Counted from the stretch's first letter, positions 32,435-41,752 are shown. The stretch: DNA of 64,000 nucleotides from JBGMEA01 sp041447245 (GCA_041447245.1 JBGMEA010000008.1:1-64000), one strand, 5' to 3'. Made by a program: numbers and translations. The notes: a model not told the origin generated them from the letters alone.

Positions 32435-33132
32435 CACCATTCGATCCTTTCCGCATCAGCGACCGTTTCGTTTCGGGTGGATTCCGTTACGACGCCGCCT
32501 CTCAGTTTCAGCACTTCGTTCGCCATAGCGGCAATCGCCGTATTGTGCGTAATCATCAATATCGTCGTTCCGTACTGTCGGTTAATCGCCTGTACCAATT
32601 TCAGGATATCCCTCGATGTAGCGTAATCAAGCGCTCCCGTAATTTCATCGCACAAAAGCAGTCTCGGATTTTTTACAATTGCCCGCGCAATCGACACTCT
32701 CTGTTGCTCGCCCCCGCTCAACTCTCTCGGGAACCGATCCTTTTTGTCGGACAGTCCCACAGCGCGCAGCACTTCGTCCATATTCAAAGGAGATTCGGAG
32801 ATGTTCGCCACCACTTCAATGTTTTCCGCTACGGTCAGATTCGGCACGAGGTTGTAGAATTGAAACACAAACCCGATGTGTCCGCGGCGGAATTCCGTCA
32901 GATCGTCATCTTTCAGCCCGGTCAATTCCACTCCGTCCACACGCACCGACCCGCCGTCGCATCGATCCAATCCGCCGATGATGTTCATCAGCGTCGTCTT
33001 CCCGGAACCGGAAGGTCCCAGAATCACGCCGATTTCTCCCTCACTCAGCCCCATGGAAATTCCCTTGAGCACTTGGGTTGTCATTTGACCCGTTTGATAG
33101 GATTTCGTCACATCGTTCAATTCAATCATCAT
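32434..33132 (-). CDS. ABC transporter ATP-binding protein (MacB/LolD-like)
   Basis: A 232-residue ATPase: Walker A GPSGSGKTT, signature ELSGGEQQRV, Walker B LLLCDEITGALD, switch MITHNTA. The Q-loop and the usual DEPTGALD pattern show a change, Glu-Ile for Glu-Pro, just after the catalytic glutamate. ATG 33132 overlaps the TetR stop (ATGA) and has GGGAG seven bases upstream; the longer frame lies inside TetR. Energises the permease that follows. Confidence 0.9.
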   Translation of the reverse strand: MMIELNDVTKSYQTGQMTTQVLKGISMGLSEGEIGVILGPSGSGKTTLMNIIGGLDRCDGGSVRVDGVELTGLKDDDLTEFRRGHIGFVFQFYNLVPNLTVAENIEVVANISESPLNMDEVLRAVGLSDKKDRFPRELSGGEQQRVSIARAIVKNPRLLLCDEITGALDYATSRDILKLVQAINRQYGTTILMITHNTAIAAMANEVLKLRGGVVTESTRNETVADAERIEW

Positions 33133-33770
33133 TCTTTCGCTCCCATTCCGTTTTTTAATAATTCGATCAGCGCGTTCATTTCCGTTTCGTATTCCGCGAA
33201 TCCGTTCTGAAATGCGCTGTTTCCCTCTTCTTTCGCCCGCCTTAGAATATCTTCTTTCAGCCGCATGGAGGCTCCCTCCATGAATTTCACAAGCAGTTCG
33301 TCCGAAATATCGCACCGGATGCTTCCGTTTTCTTTCCCTTGTCGGATCATGCCAAGCATGATCCCATCGACCGATCGGAGCATCACTTCCGTCAAATCAC
33401 GGGCGACATTGTTGTAATGCCCCAAAAACACTTCCTGCACAAACACGGCAAGTTCATACTCCGTCTGAATCTGCCGCATCATCGGTTCCGCGCTTTCTCT
33501 GAAAAACTCGAACAGATCCGTCACAGATCGGCTGTATTGCTGCCCGTATTCCGTCGCAAAAAACCGAACTGCCCACTCAAGCGCATAACGAAACAGTTCT
33601 TCCTTGTTTTCGAAATACTGATAAATGCTTCCCTTTGCGATCTCCGCGTTCTTCGCGATCGTTCCCACATTCGCTTTTTCGAATCCGCATCGCATAAACT
33701 CTCCGATTGCGGCACGCATCACGGTTTCCTGCTTTTGTTCCGGCAGGCGCAGAAACGTTTCTTTCGGCAT
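33129..33770 (-). CDS. TetR family transcriptional regulator
   Basis: A 213-residue repressor. The N-terminal helix-turn-helix includes VGTIAKNAEIAKGSIYQYF, the standard TetR DNA-reading unit, followed by an all-helical ligand domain. It is the first gene of the operon with the ABC exporter and is preceded by an inverted-repeat operator over the promoter, so it most likely represses itself and the pump until a toxic ligand binds. Confidence 0.92.
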   Translation of the reverse strand: MPKETFLRLPEQKQETVMRAAIGEFMRCGFEKANVGTIAKNAEIAKGSIYQYFENKEELFRYALEWAVRFFATEYGQQYSRSVTDLFEFFRESAEPMMRQIQTEYELAVFVQEVFLGHYNNVARDLTEVMLRSVDGIMLGMIRQGKENGSIRCDISDELLVKFMEGASMRLKEDILRRAKEEGNSAFQNGFAEYETEMNALIELLKNGMGAKE

Positions 33771-33795
33771 AGTTACATCCTTCTCCCATAAAAAA

Positions 33796-33825
33796 TGACC
33801 AATCAGTCATATGACTTGTTGGTCA
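33796..33825 (-). promoter_or_regulatory. Operator of the TetR-exporter operon
   Basis: TGACCAA at 33796-33802 and TTGGTCA at 33819-33825 form an inverted repeat with an inner AGTCATATGACT palindrome. It covers the region just downstream of the -10 and the predicted start (about 33820). Confidence 0.75.
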
Positions 33826-33826
33826 C

Positions 33827-33855
33827 ATTATACGATCAATTTTGAACTGTGTCAA
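33827..33855 (-). promoter_or_regulatory. Promoter of the TetR-exporter operon
   Basis: TTGACA (33850-33855), 17 bases, TATAAT (33827-33832), both consensus. Confidence 0.85.
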
Positions 33856-33882
33856 TGCAAAGCAATTAATATAATGAATAAT

Positions 33883-33943
33883 ATGGAAAGTAAACTTGAC
33901 ATTTATGTTGGAATGAACTATGCTAATGGAAAGTTAACTTTCC
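33883..33943 (+). promoter_or_regulatory. Promoter and palindromic operator of the XRE regulator
   Basis: TTGACA (33896-33901), 17 bases, TATGCT (33919-33924). A perfect 16-base palindrome GGAAAGTTAACTTTCC (33928-33943) lies over the start, and a similar half site ATGGAAAGTAAACTT (33883-33897) overlaps the -35. Two sites around one promoter point to autorepression by the HTH protein encoded next. Confidence 0.8.
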
Positions 33944-33955
33944 ATAGGAGTGACT

Positions 33956-34159
33956 ATGAACAATCAACTCGAATCACTTCGCAGGCAGCGACATCTCACG
34001 CAGGAAGAATTCGCCGACATTCTCGAGGTTTCCAGACAGACAGTCGGCTCCATCGAAAACGGACGCTACAATCCCTCCATTCTGCTTGCTTTTAAGATCG
34101 CGCGGTTCTTTGAACTGCCGATCGAAGAAATCTTTCTTTACGAAGAGGAACCAACATGA
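33956..34159 (+). CDS. XRE family HTH regulator
   Basis: A 67-residue single-domain helix-turn-helix protein of the Cro/C1 type. LTQEEFADILEVSRQTVGSIENGRYNP is the DNA-binding unit, followed by the ALPIEEIF-like ending common to the YozG-type small regulators that pair with a membrane protein. AGGAG lies five bases before the ATG. It overlaps the next gene by four bases. The flanking palindromes are its probable binding sites. Confidence 0.9.
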   Translation: MNNQLESLRRQRHLTQEEFADILEVSRQTVGSIENGRYNPSILLAFKIARFFELPIEEIFLYEEEPT

Positions 34160-34581
34160 ACAGAAAACCCATTGTAAATTTCATCATGATCCTGTGCGGC
34201 GCCGCGCTTCTGGTTCTTGCCAGATTTGTGTTTGACGCGGATTCCGTCAAACAGATCGCCGGGCTGTGTTACGGGTTCGGCGCCATGAGCCTGGCACTCG
34301 GCGTCGGAGGGCTGATTGACCACACAATCGTCAGCCGTATCGAAACTGAAGAAGCAAAAAAAAGGAAGGAAATCGAAGTCGGAGACGAACGCAATACCCG
34401 CATCCGCGAAAAAGCGGGAGCAGGCGCGAACCGCATTTTGTTTTATCTGCTGAATGCCGTCATCCTGATCTGTGCCTTCCTCGGAGAAAGCCTCACCGTC
34501 ATTCTCCTGCTTGCTGGTCTGGAAGTCGCTGATCTGATTCTGATTATCGCCCTGAGTAACCGCTATTCCAAAACAATGTAG
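34156..34581 (+). CDS. Small membrane protein (DUF2178-like) coupled to the XRE regulator
   Basis: A 141-residue protein with four hydrophobic segments arranged as two pairs (about 6-24, 36-56, 95-113, 115-133). Between the pairs lies a charged cytoplasmic section with EVGDERNTRIREKAG, the pattern of DUF2178-type proteins that are usually encoded beside YozG-like HTH regulators. ATGA overlap with the regulator shows translational coupling. The role of such pairs is not established; sequestration of the regulator at the membrane is one idea. Confidence 0.75.
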   Translation: MNRKPIVNFIMILCGAALLVLARFVFDADSVKQIAGLCYGFGAMSLALGVGGLIDHTIVSRIETEEAKKRKEIEVGDERNTRIREKAGAGANRILFYLLNAVILICAFLGESLTVILLLAGLEVADLILIIALSNRYSKTM

Positions 34582-34621
34582 ATGTCTATCATGCAACAAT
34601 CGATTCACAGGAGGCACACAA

Positions 34622-35119
34622 ATGAACGAAATATACACGCGCAGAAGCATGCGCAAATTTACGGGAGAACCGGTTTCGGATGAGCTGGTTCGCACCGTCA
34701 TCAAAGCAGGCATGAACGCCCCCTCGGGGAAAAACCTGCAGCCCTGGCATTTTTATGTGCTGAAGAACCGGGACTTAATCGAAAAAATCGTCGCCGACGG
34801 CAACTTCCGCCAACCGCTTGCGGCTGCGGGCTTCGGCATCATGGTCTGCGGAGATCGTTCGATTGCAGACAATCCCACCTATCTTTTTATCAACTGTGCG
34901 GCCGCAACACAAAATATTATTTTGGAAGCGGAATCTCAGGGACTTGCTTCCTGTTGGCTCGGCATCGCTCCGAAACTGGAAGATTGCGAGCGCATGCGCA
35001 CGCTGTGCGGATTGCCTGAACATATCCTTCCGGTTTATTTCGTCGCGCTCGGTTACGGAGAATATAAAAAAGAGCCGAATGATCGGTTTTTGGAAGATCG
35101 CATTCACGTTCTGGACTGA
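34622..35119 (+). CDS. Nitroreductase family protein
   Basis: A 165-residue FMN-dependent oxidoreductase. The N-terminal RRSMRKFTGEPVSDELV and GMNAPSGKNLQPWHFYVL motifs bind FMN; GLASCWLGIAP and YFVALGYGEYKKEP are the other family blocks. Family members reduce nitro-compounds, quinones or flavins; the substrate is not predictable. AGGAGG precedes the ATG. It lies 40 bases after the membrane protein and may be part of that unit. Confidence 0.88.
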   Translation: MNEIYTRRSMRKFTGEPVSDELVRTVIKAGMNAPSGKNLQPWHFYVLKNRDLIEKIVADGNFRQPLAAAGFGIMVCGDRSIADNPTYLFINCAAATQNIILEAESQGLASCWLGIAPKLEDCERMRTLCGLPEHILPVYFVALGYGEYKKEPNDRFLEDRIHVLD

Positions 35120-35228
35120 TTGGCATCATCGCGGCTTCGTCCGTAGTATCGATTACTGTTCGGGATTGTGCCTCATACACGCTTTTGAATGATACGCAAT
35201 CGGTATTTTTTAATACACTTCAAACAAA

Positions 35229-35253
35229 AAACCCGACCGATTCCGGTCGGGTT
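35229..35253. terminator. Bidirectional terminator between nitroreductase and gyrA
   Basis: AAACCCGACCG and CGGTCGGGTTT around a short loop, with A-run on the left and T on the right; it ends the nitroreductase unit and, on the minus strand, gyrA. Confidence 0.85.
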
Positions 35254-35267
35254 TGCTTATGCTTATC

Positions 35268-37745
35268 TTATTGTTCCGTCTGATCGAGCAGTGTCAGCTC
35301 TTCCTCATCCTCATCAGCTCTGCTTACTTTCGCAATCGTCGCGATCTTAATGTCATCGTCCAGCCGCATCACCTTCACGCCGGATGTGCTTCTTCCCATC
35401 GTGGAAATACCGCCCGCATCCATACGGATAACCGTTCCGTCAGAGGATATCATCATCACATCATTTTCATCCTTATCAATGCAGCACAGCCCGCAGACCA
35501 CTCCTGTTTTCTTTGTCAGTTTGTAGTTCTGCACACCTTTGCCCGCACGGTTCTGCAGCGGATAAAGATCCGTCTTTGTCAGTTTTCCGAATCCGTCTTC
35601 CGTCACGGTAAGGATGAATTTCCCTTCTTCGGAAATGTCCATACCGATCAACTCGTCGTCATCTGTCAGTTTAATTCCCTTGACCCCCATCGAAGCTCTG
35701 CCGATCGGTCTCGCGTCTCCTTCATGGAACGTGATCGCGTATCCGTTTTTCGTTCCCATGATGATGTTTTTCGTTCCGTCGGTGAATTTCACTTCAATCA
35801 GTTCGTCGTCATCCGAAAGCGTAATGCCGATGATGCCGCTCTTGCGGGAAGAATCATATTCCGACAACACCGTCTTTTTAATGATCCCTTTGCGTGTCGC
35901 CATCACCAGATATTCTTCGTTGCTGAATTCTTTCACGGGAATGACCGCCGTGATTTTTTCGCTCGGATCGAGTGCCAGCAGGTTGACGATTGCCGTTCCT
36001 TTTGCGGTTCTGCCCGCTTCCGGAATTTCGTATGCCTTGAGGCGGTACACTTTTCCTTTGTTCGTGAAGAACATGATATAATGGTGCGTCGTCGTCATGA
36101 ACAGATGCTTCACAAAATCGTTCTCTCTGGTCGCGTGTGCCGCAATCCCTTTGCCTCCGCGCTTCTGCGCTTTGTAGGTATTGGCGGGAATGCGCTTGAC
36201 ATAGCCGACATGCGTAATCGTCACCACCACGTCTTCTTCTTCGATCAAATCTTCGATATCGAAATCTTCCGTGTCGTTTTCGAAGATTGTGCGACGTTCG
36301 TCCGCATACTTGTCTTTGATTTCGAGCAGTTCTGTTTTGATAATATCCATCACCATCTGTTCGCTTGCCAACACGTCTCTGAGATACTGGATCAGTTCCG
36401 ACAGTTCTTTATATTCCGCATCGATCTTTTCGCGTTCCAGTCCCTGCAAACGTCGCAGTCTCATATCGACAATTGCTTTTGCCTGAATTTCCGATAGCGT
36501 GAATCGTTCCATCAGCCGCGCTTCCGCATTGTCGTAAGAACTTCGGATGATCGAAATAATTTCATCGATGTTGTCCAGCGCGATGATCAGCCCTTCCAGA
36601 ATATGAGCCCGAGCCAACGCTTTGTCCAGATCAAATTGCGTTCTGCGAACGATCACTTCCTTTTGGTGCGCGACATAATTCTCAAGCATTTCCCGCAATG
36701 TCAACACCATCGGATGGTTGTTGACGAGAGCCAGCATGATCACGCCGAAGGTATCCTGCAGCTGCGTATATTGGAACAGCTGGTTGAGAATAATCTGTGC
36801 GTTGGCATCCCGCTTCAGATCAATGACGATTTTGATTCCGTTTCGATCGGAATAATCATTAATGTCGGAAATCCCGACGATTTTTTTGTCTTTGACCAGA
36901 TCGGCAATCTTTTCGACCAGCTTCGCTTTGTTCACCATGTAAGGAATTTCCGTGACTACAATGGACTGGCGACCGTTTTTATGCACTTCAATGTCCGTTT
37001 TCGCGCGCAGTTTGACGCGTCCCCGTCCCGTCGTGTAGGCACTCATCATTCCGCTTTTTCCGATGATGATCCCTCCGGTCGGGAAGTCCGGCCCTTTAAT
37101 GTACTTTGTTAAATCCTTGGATGTCAGTTCGGGTTCGTCGATCAGCGCAACCGTCGCATCGATCACTTCTCCCAAATTGTGCGGCGGAATATTGGTCGCC
37201 ATCCCGACGGCAATCCCGGAAGAGCCGTTCACCAGCAGATTTGGAAACCGTGCCGGCAGCACGGAAGGTTCTTGCAGACTTTCGTCGAAGTTCGCCGTGA
37301 AATCGACCGTTTCTTTATTGATGTCCCTCATCATTTCAAATGAGAGCTTTGACATTTTCGCTTCGGTATAACGCATTGCCGCGGGAGAATCGCCGTCAAT
37401 GGAGCCGAAGTTCCCCTGACCGTCCACCAACAGATAACGGGTGGAAAAATCCTGCGCCAGACGCGCCATCGCATCGTAAATGGCAGAGTCGCCGTGCGGG
37501 TGATATTTACCCATGACGTCCCCGACGATACGTGCGCTCTTTCTCGTCGGTTTATCGGCGCGAAGACCGAGTTCTTCCATGGCGAAAAGGATTCTGCGAT
37601 GCACGGGTTTAAGTCCGTCACGCACGTCAGGCAGTGCTCTGCCGACAATGACGCTCATCGCATAATCGATATAACATTTCTCCATCTCGTCGACAATGTC
37701 AACGTGTTCGATCCCCTCGTCGTTATTCAATAAATTATCGCTCAT
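35268..37745 (-). CDS. gyrA: DNA gyrase subunit A
   Basis: An 825-residue topoisomerase subunit that cuts and rejoins DNA. The active-site tyrosine lies in AAMRYTEAKMS, and the quinolone-resistance region HPHGDSAIYDAMARLAQ has wild-type Ser83 and Asp87 equivalents. The C-terminal third holds the repeated beta-pinwheel blades, including the GyrA box QKRGGKG that is needed for negative supercoiling, which separates it from ParC. It follows gyrB by 15 bases. Confidence 0.97.
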   Translation of the reverse strand: MSDNLLNNDEGIEHVDIVDEMEKCYIDYAMSVIVGRALPDVRDGLKPVHRRILFAMEELGLRADKPTRKSARIVGDVMGKYHPHGDSAIYDAMARLAQDFSTRYLLVDGQGNFGSIDGDSPAAMRYTEAKMSKLSFEMMRDINKETVDFTANFDESLQEPSVLPARFPNLLVNGSSGIAVGMATNIPPHNLGEVIDATVALIDEPELTSKDLTKYIKGPDFPTGGIIIGKSGMMSAYTTGRGRVKLRAKTDIEVHKNGRQSIVVTEIPYMVNKAKLVEKIADLVKDKKIVGISDINDYSDRNGIKIVIDLKRDANAQIILNQLFQYTQLQDTFGVIMLALVNNHPMVLTLREMLENYVAHQKEVIVRRTQFDLDKALARAHILEGLIIALDNIDEIISIIRSSYDNAEARLMERFTLSEIQAKAIVDMRLRRLQGLEREKIDAEYKELSELIQYLRDVLASEQMVMDIIKTELLEIKDKYADERRTIFENDTEDFDIEDLIEEEDVVVTITHVGYVKRIPANTYKAQKRGGKGIAAHATRENDFVKHLFMTTTHHYIMFFTNKGKVYRLKAYEIPEAGRTAKGTAIVNLLALDPSEKITAVIPVKEFSNEEYLVMATRKGIIKKTVLSEYDSSRKSGIIGITLSDDDELIEVKFTDGTKNIIMGTKNGYAITFHEGDARPIGRASMGVKGIKLTDDDELIGMDISEEGKFILTVTEDGFGKLTKTDLYPLQNRAGKGVQNYKLTKKTGVVCGLCCIDKDENDVMMISSDGTVIRMDAGGISTMGRSTSGVKVMRLDDDIKIATIAKVSRADEDEEELTLLDQTEQ

Positions 37746-37760
37746 TGCATCACCTGTCTC

Positions 37761-39677
37761 TTAAATGTCGAGATTCTTCACCTTTCCCGCGTTTTCCGTA
37801 ATAAAGTCTTTTCTGGGCTGCACCTGATCTCCCATCAACACGGAAAAAATTTCGTCCGCGCGCATCGCGTCTTCGATGTTGACCTTCAGCAACGTGCGCT
37901 GTTCCGGGTTCATCGTGGTTTCCCACAGCTGCTCCGCGTTCATTTCCCCAAGCCCTTTGTAACGCTGCAGATCGGTTCTTTCCCTGCCGAGTTCCTCGTA
38001 TATTTTTTCCAGCTGTTTATCGTTGTAGCAATATCGGATATCTTTCCCTTTCTGCACTTTGTAAAGGGGCGGCTGCGCAATGTACACATAGCCGTTATCG
38101 ATCAGTCCCCTCATATAGCGGAAAAAGAATGTCAGCAGCAGCGTGCGGATATGGGCTCCGTCAACATCGGCATCGGTCATGATAATGATCTTATGATACC
38201 GTGCTTTTTCAATATCAAATTCATCCGAAATTCCCGTTCCGAATGCCGTAATCATCGATCGAATCGTATCGGTCGTCAATATTCTGTCGAGTCTTGCTTT
38301 CTCCACATTCAGTATTTTTCCGCGCAAAGGAAGAATCGCCTGTATTTTCGGGTTTCTTCCCTGTTTTGCGGAGCCTCCTGCGGAGTCCCCTTCGACGATA
38401 TAGATTTCACACAGCGCCGGATTCTTTTCACTGCAGTCCGCCAGTTTTCCGGGCAGTGCCGCACTTTCCAGCGCACTTTTTCTTCGAACCAAATCCTTGG
38501 CTTTTTTGGCCGCAGCACGCGCTCTCGTTGCAAGAATCGCCTTATCGAGAATCAGTTTTGCTTCGGAAGGATGTTCTTCCAGAAACGCCGTCACATTTTC
38601 TCCCACGATCGTATCGACCACGCCTCTGACTTCGGGGTTGCCGAGTTTTGTTTTGGTCTGGCCCTCGAATTCCGGGTTCTTGATCTTCACGCTGATAATC
38701 GCGGTCAGCCCTTCCCGAATATCTTCCCCGCTTAGATTTTCTTCATTCTCTTTCAGGAAATTGTATTTTCTGGCATACGCATTGATGCACCGTGTCAACG
38801 CAGTTTTGAACCCATTGACGTGCATTCCACCTTCCGTCGTGTTAATGTTGTTCGCAAACGAAAACACACTTTCGGAATAACTGTCCGTGTACTGCATGGC
38901 CACTTCCAGATCGCAGGCTTCCGCGTCTTTTTCAAAATAAATTACGGTCGAGTTCAGCACTTCTTTTCCTCTGTCGAGATATTCGATAAAAGAAATGAGC
39001 CCTCCGTTATAGCAAAAACTCTCTTCCAACGGCGTTTCGCCGCGTTCATCACGCAGAACAATATTCAGCCCCTTGTTCAAAAAAGCGAGTTCGCGCAATC
39101 GATGCTTCAGCGTATCATAAGAATATTCCAACGCAGGGAATATTTCGTAATCCGCTTTAAAAGTAATCACAGTCCCGGTTTTTCTAGTTTTTCCCGTCAC
39201 TTCCAGCGGTTTGTCCGGTTTGCCTCTGTGATACAACTGCTCAAAGATTTCACCGTTTTGCATGACCTTCACGCTCAGCCATTCGCTCAGCGCATTCACC
39301 ACAGAAACACCGACCCCGTGAAGCCCTCCCGAAACTTTATAGTTATCGTTGTCGAATTTACCGCCCGCGTGCAGCATGGTCAGGGCAACTTCCACCGCAG
39401 ATTTTTTCATCTTGGGATGCATCCCCGTCGGAATGCCGCGCCCGTCATCCGTTACCTGAATTACGTCATCGGGAAGCATCGCCACCAAAATATTTTTGCA
39501 ATATCCCGCCAAGGCTTCATCCACGCTGTTGTCGACGATTTCATATACAAGATGGTGCAGTCCGCTTTTGCCCGTGGAACCGATATACATCCCCGGTCGT
39601 TTTCTGACTGCCTCCAGCCCTTCAAGCACCTTGATTCCGCTGGCATCATAATGATTGGAATTATCCATTGTCGCCAT
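37761..39677 (-). CDS. gyrB: DNA gyrase subunit B
   Basis: A 638-residue ATPase subunit of gyrase. ATP-binding GHKL motifs are IVDNSVDEAL, VTDDGRGIPTG and GGLHGVGVSVVNALS; the Toprim domain carries YIVEGDSAGGSAKQGR and MTDADVDGAHIR; it ends NLDI as usual. ATG 39677 is used, though a second ATG three codons later has equal support; the nearest AGGA is 12 bases upstream of the first. It follows recF by 38 bases, preserving recF-gyrB-gyrA order. Confidence 0.97.
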   Translation of the reverse strand: MATMDNSNHYDASGIKVLEGLEAVRKRPGMYIGSTGKSGLHHLVYEIVDNSVDEALAGYCKNILVAMLPDDVIQVTDDGRGIPTGMHPKMKKSAVEVALTMLHAGGKFDNDNYKVSGGLHGVGVSVVNALSEWLSVKVMQNGEIFEQLYHRGKPDKPLEVTGKTRKTGTVITFKADYEIFPALEYSYDTLKHRLRELAFLNKGLNIVLRDERGETPLEESFCYNGGLISFIEYLDRGKEVLNSTVIYFEKDAEACDLEVAMQYTDSYSESVFSFANNINTTEGGMHVNGFKTALTRCINAYARKYNFLKENEENLSGEDIREGLTAIISVKIKNPEFEGQTKTKLGNPEVRGVVDTIVGENVTAFLEEHPSEAKLILDKAILATRARAAAKKAKDLVRRKSALESAALPGKLADCSEKNPALCEIYIVEGDSAGGSAKQGRNPKIQAILPLRGKILNVEKARLDRILTTDTIRSMITAFGTGISDEFDIEKARYHKIIIMTDADVDGAHIRTLLLTFFFRYMRGLIDNGYVYIAQPPLYKVQKGKDIRYCYNDKQLEKIYEELGRERTDLQRYKGLGEMNAEQLWETTMNPEQRTLLKVNIEDAMRADEIFSVLMGDQVQPRKDFITENAGKVKNLDI

Positions 39678-39715
39678 TTATTATCTGTTTCCTTTCCCGT
39701 ATATCAAATCTTATT

Positions 39716-40831
39716 TCATCCATTCGCTCCGGGTCGGCGCATCGGAGCAATTGCTCCGCCGCTGACACGGAATATGGTTTGTTTCGATTGTTCCGCGCAA
39801 ATCGTTTCCGCACTCACGCTGGTAATAAACGTCTGTACATCGCTAAGCACCTGCAGGATCATTTCACGTCTGCGCTCATCCAACTCGCTCATCACATCGT
39901 CAAGAATTACAATCGGTTTCTCTTTGTTTTTTTCGTAAAACAAATCAATGAGTGCAATTTTCATGCTCAGAGCCAAACTGCGCTGCTGCCCCTGAGAAGC
40001 AAATTTGCGGGTATTCTGACCGTTCAGAAAAAAATGAATATCGTCATGATGCGGTCCGATCAGACAGGTTCGCATCGCGATCTCTTTTTCGGCAAGCGCG
40101 TTCAATTCCTTCGCATAACTCTGCGCAACGTCCGTGTGCTGATTTTGCGCCAGCACATTCGTCTGATACGTCATTTTAAACCGTTCCCGTTTGTCGGAAA
40201 TGCTGTCATACAATGATGCGATCTGCTCGCTCAGTTCCTTGAGAAAACGAATACGGTATTTCACCACTGCCGACCCATACTGCACAAGCGACTCATTATA
40301 TACTTCCAACAGACTTTTGCAGGAAGGAGAGTACTCTCTGAGCAGCATGTTTTTCTGGCTGACGGTTTTGGAATAAGCCGAAAGCACCGCGGCATAATTC
40401 GGCGCGACAGACGCGATGGCATCGTTGATATAATTTCTTCGCAAAGAAGGTCCGCCTTTGACCAAATACAAATCATCCGGACTGAAAAAAATAACGGAGA
40501 AATTACGCAAAAGTTCCGATCGCCGCCGCACGGGATCATCATCGATCCGATACTTTCGATCGGAGCCCAAGGACAAGGAAACCACATGCTCCGTGCCGTC
40601 ATCATATCCGACCGATACTTCCACATCAGCCGTTTGTGCCGCACTGCCGATAAAATTTTCGGTAACGGTTTCTCTGTGCGATTTTCCGCTCAGCGCAAGG
40701 CAGATACTTTCGATCGTATTTGTTTTGCCTTGTCCGTTCATTCCGGTCAGGATGTTGTATCCCGTGCCGAAGCTCAGATTCGCATGAGCGATATTACGAA
40801 AATTTTCGATTCTGAGTTGTCTGACATACAT
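39716..40831 (-). CDS. recF: DNA replication and repair protein RecF
   Basis: A 371-residue SMC-like ATPase that loads RecA at gaps. The N-terminal YVRQLRIENFRNI, Walker A GMNGQGKTNTIE, GRLDDVMSELDERRR-type Walker B (ILDDVMSELD) and SQGQQRSLALS signature are intact. ATG 40831 has GGAG seven bases upstream; the longer frame has none. In many bacteria dnaA-dnaN precede recF; they are not found here, as the next gene upstream on this strand belongs to another unit. Confidence 0.95.
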   Translation of the reverse strand: MYVRQLRIENFRNIAHANLSFGTGYNILTGMNGQGKTNTIESICLALSGKSHRETVTENFIGSAAQTADVEVSVGYDDGTEHVVSLSLGSDRKYRIDDDPVRRRSELLRNFSVIFFSPDDLYLVKGGPSLRRNYINDAIASVAPNYAAVLSAYSKTVSQKNMLLREYSPSCKSLLEVYNESLVQYGSAVVKYRIRFLKELSEQIASLYDSISDKRERFKMTYQTNVLAQNQHTDVAQSYAKELNALAEKEIAMRTCLIGPHHDDIHFFLNGQNTRKFASQGQQRSLALSMKIALIDLFYEKNKEKPIVILDDVMSELDERRREMILQVLSDVQTFITSVSAETICAEQSKQTIFRVSGGAIAPMRRPGANG

Positions 40832-40999
40832 GGAAATTCTCCGGATGATACATTGTCCTCTTACGCTATAAAAAAGAACAAGCAAACATTGTCCTGTCTT
40901 TGGCGGCTTTGCAGTTGTCCACACGAAATTCCGTCAGCAAGACAGTCCGCCTTCCATTGGAATCGACCGTTGCCTTCCGATATCGTATTGTTTGATATG

Positions 41000-41005
41000 A
41001 TTATA
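41000..41005 (-). promoter_or_regulatory. Possible extended -10 promoter of recF-gyrB-gyrA
   Basis: Minus-strand TGGTATAAT (ending 41000) is an extended -10 without a clear -35. It would give a leader of about 160 bases. The remaining intergenic DNA (40832-41163) is AT-rich and shows no gene. Confidence 0.45.
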
Positions 41006-41163
41006 CCACAAAATGCGGCACTAACCTCTTATTTTTTGCATTTTTTACTTGTTTTCATTTATGACAACGATGAATACTCTGCTCGTTTTTTTGTCTTATT
41101 TTCGCAATCAGAGCTTATAAATGATATTTTTTCAAGCGACTGGAATATGAACAATTCAAAAAT

Positions 41164-41196
41164 AAAAAAGCCTCTCCTTACTGAGAGACTTTTTTT
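41164..41196 (-). terminator. Terminator of the ylxM-ffh-rpsP-khpA operon
   Basis: On the minus strand GTCTCTC and GAGAGGC pair around AGTAAG, with A-run before and TTTTTT after. It follows the khpA stop at 41208 by a few bases. Confidence 0.8.
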
Positions 41197-41207
41197 GTCC
41201 GTTACTC

Positions 41208-41435
41208 TTAAATAATGTCCAGAACCACATGTCTGTTTTCTTTGGTCGAGGAAGCTTTCAGCACGGTTCGGATCGCCTTGGCGATTCTGCCCTGCTTGCC
41301 GATGATCTTTCCCATATCATCTTCCGCAACCTTCAATTTGAGAATGATCGTGTGATTTTCGGTCACTTCCGTGACTGTCACCTGATCAGGATGATCCACC
41401 AATGCTTTTGCAATCACTTCAACGAGTTCTTTCAT
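41208..41435 (-). CDS. khpA: KH domain RNA-binding protein KhpA
   Basis: A 75-residue single KH-domain protein; the RNA-binding GxxG loop is GKIIGKQGRIAKAIR. KhpA partners with KhpB/Jag in RNA binding that affects cell division and envelope genes in other Bacillota. It follows rpsP by 23 bases, as in most members of the phylum (ylqC position). GGGAG lies eight bases before the ATG. Confidence 0.94.
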   Translation of the reverse strand: MKELVEVIAKALVDHPDQVTVTEVTENHTIILKLKVAEDDMGKIIGKQGRIAKAIRTVLKASSTKENRHVVLDII

Positions 41436-41458
41436 ACCGCACTCTCCCTTCGAATCCG

Positions 41459-41701
41459 TTATTCGATGATGCCGTTTTTCTTAAACAGTGATTTTACCGT
41501 ATCGGTCGGCTGCGCGCCTGTAGCAAGCCATTTTTTCGCTTTTTCTTCGTTGATGACGACTTTCTTTTCACCGATCGGATTATAGGAGCCGATTTCATCG
41601 ATTGCTTTACCGTCGCGTTTTGTGTTTGCGTCTACAACTACAATTCTGTAATAAGGTGCTTTCTTTGCGCCCATACGTTTTAATCTGATTTTTACTGCCA
41701 T
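41459..41701 (-). CDS. rpsP: 30S ribosomal protein S16
   Basis: An 80-residue ribosomal protein: MAVKIRLKRMGAKKAPYYRIVVVD and ARSPRDGK-equivalent NTKRDGKAIDEIGSYNP are diagnostic. It lies between ffh and khpA, the normal order. Confidence 0.96.
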   Translation of the reverse strand: MAVKIRLKRMGAKKAPYYRIVVVDANTKRDGKAIDEIGSYNPIGEKKVVINEEKAKKWLATGAQPTDTVKSLFKKNGIIE

Positions 41702-41752
41702 GTTACTGGTTTCCTTTCTGAATCTGAAATGAATCTTAGATTGATTTTATTG

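Noticed and set aside
39716..41005. Chromosomal origin next to recF
   Set aside because: dnaA and dnaN are absent and no DnaA-box cluster was seen around recF-gyrB-gyrA.
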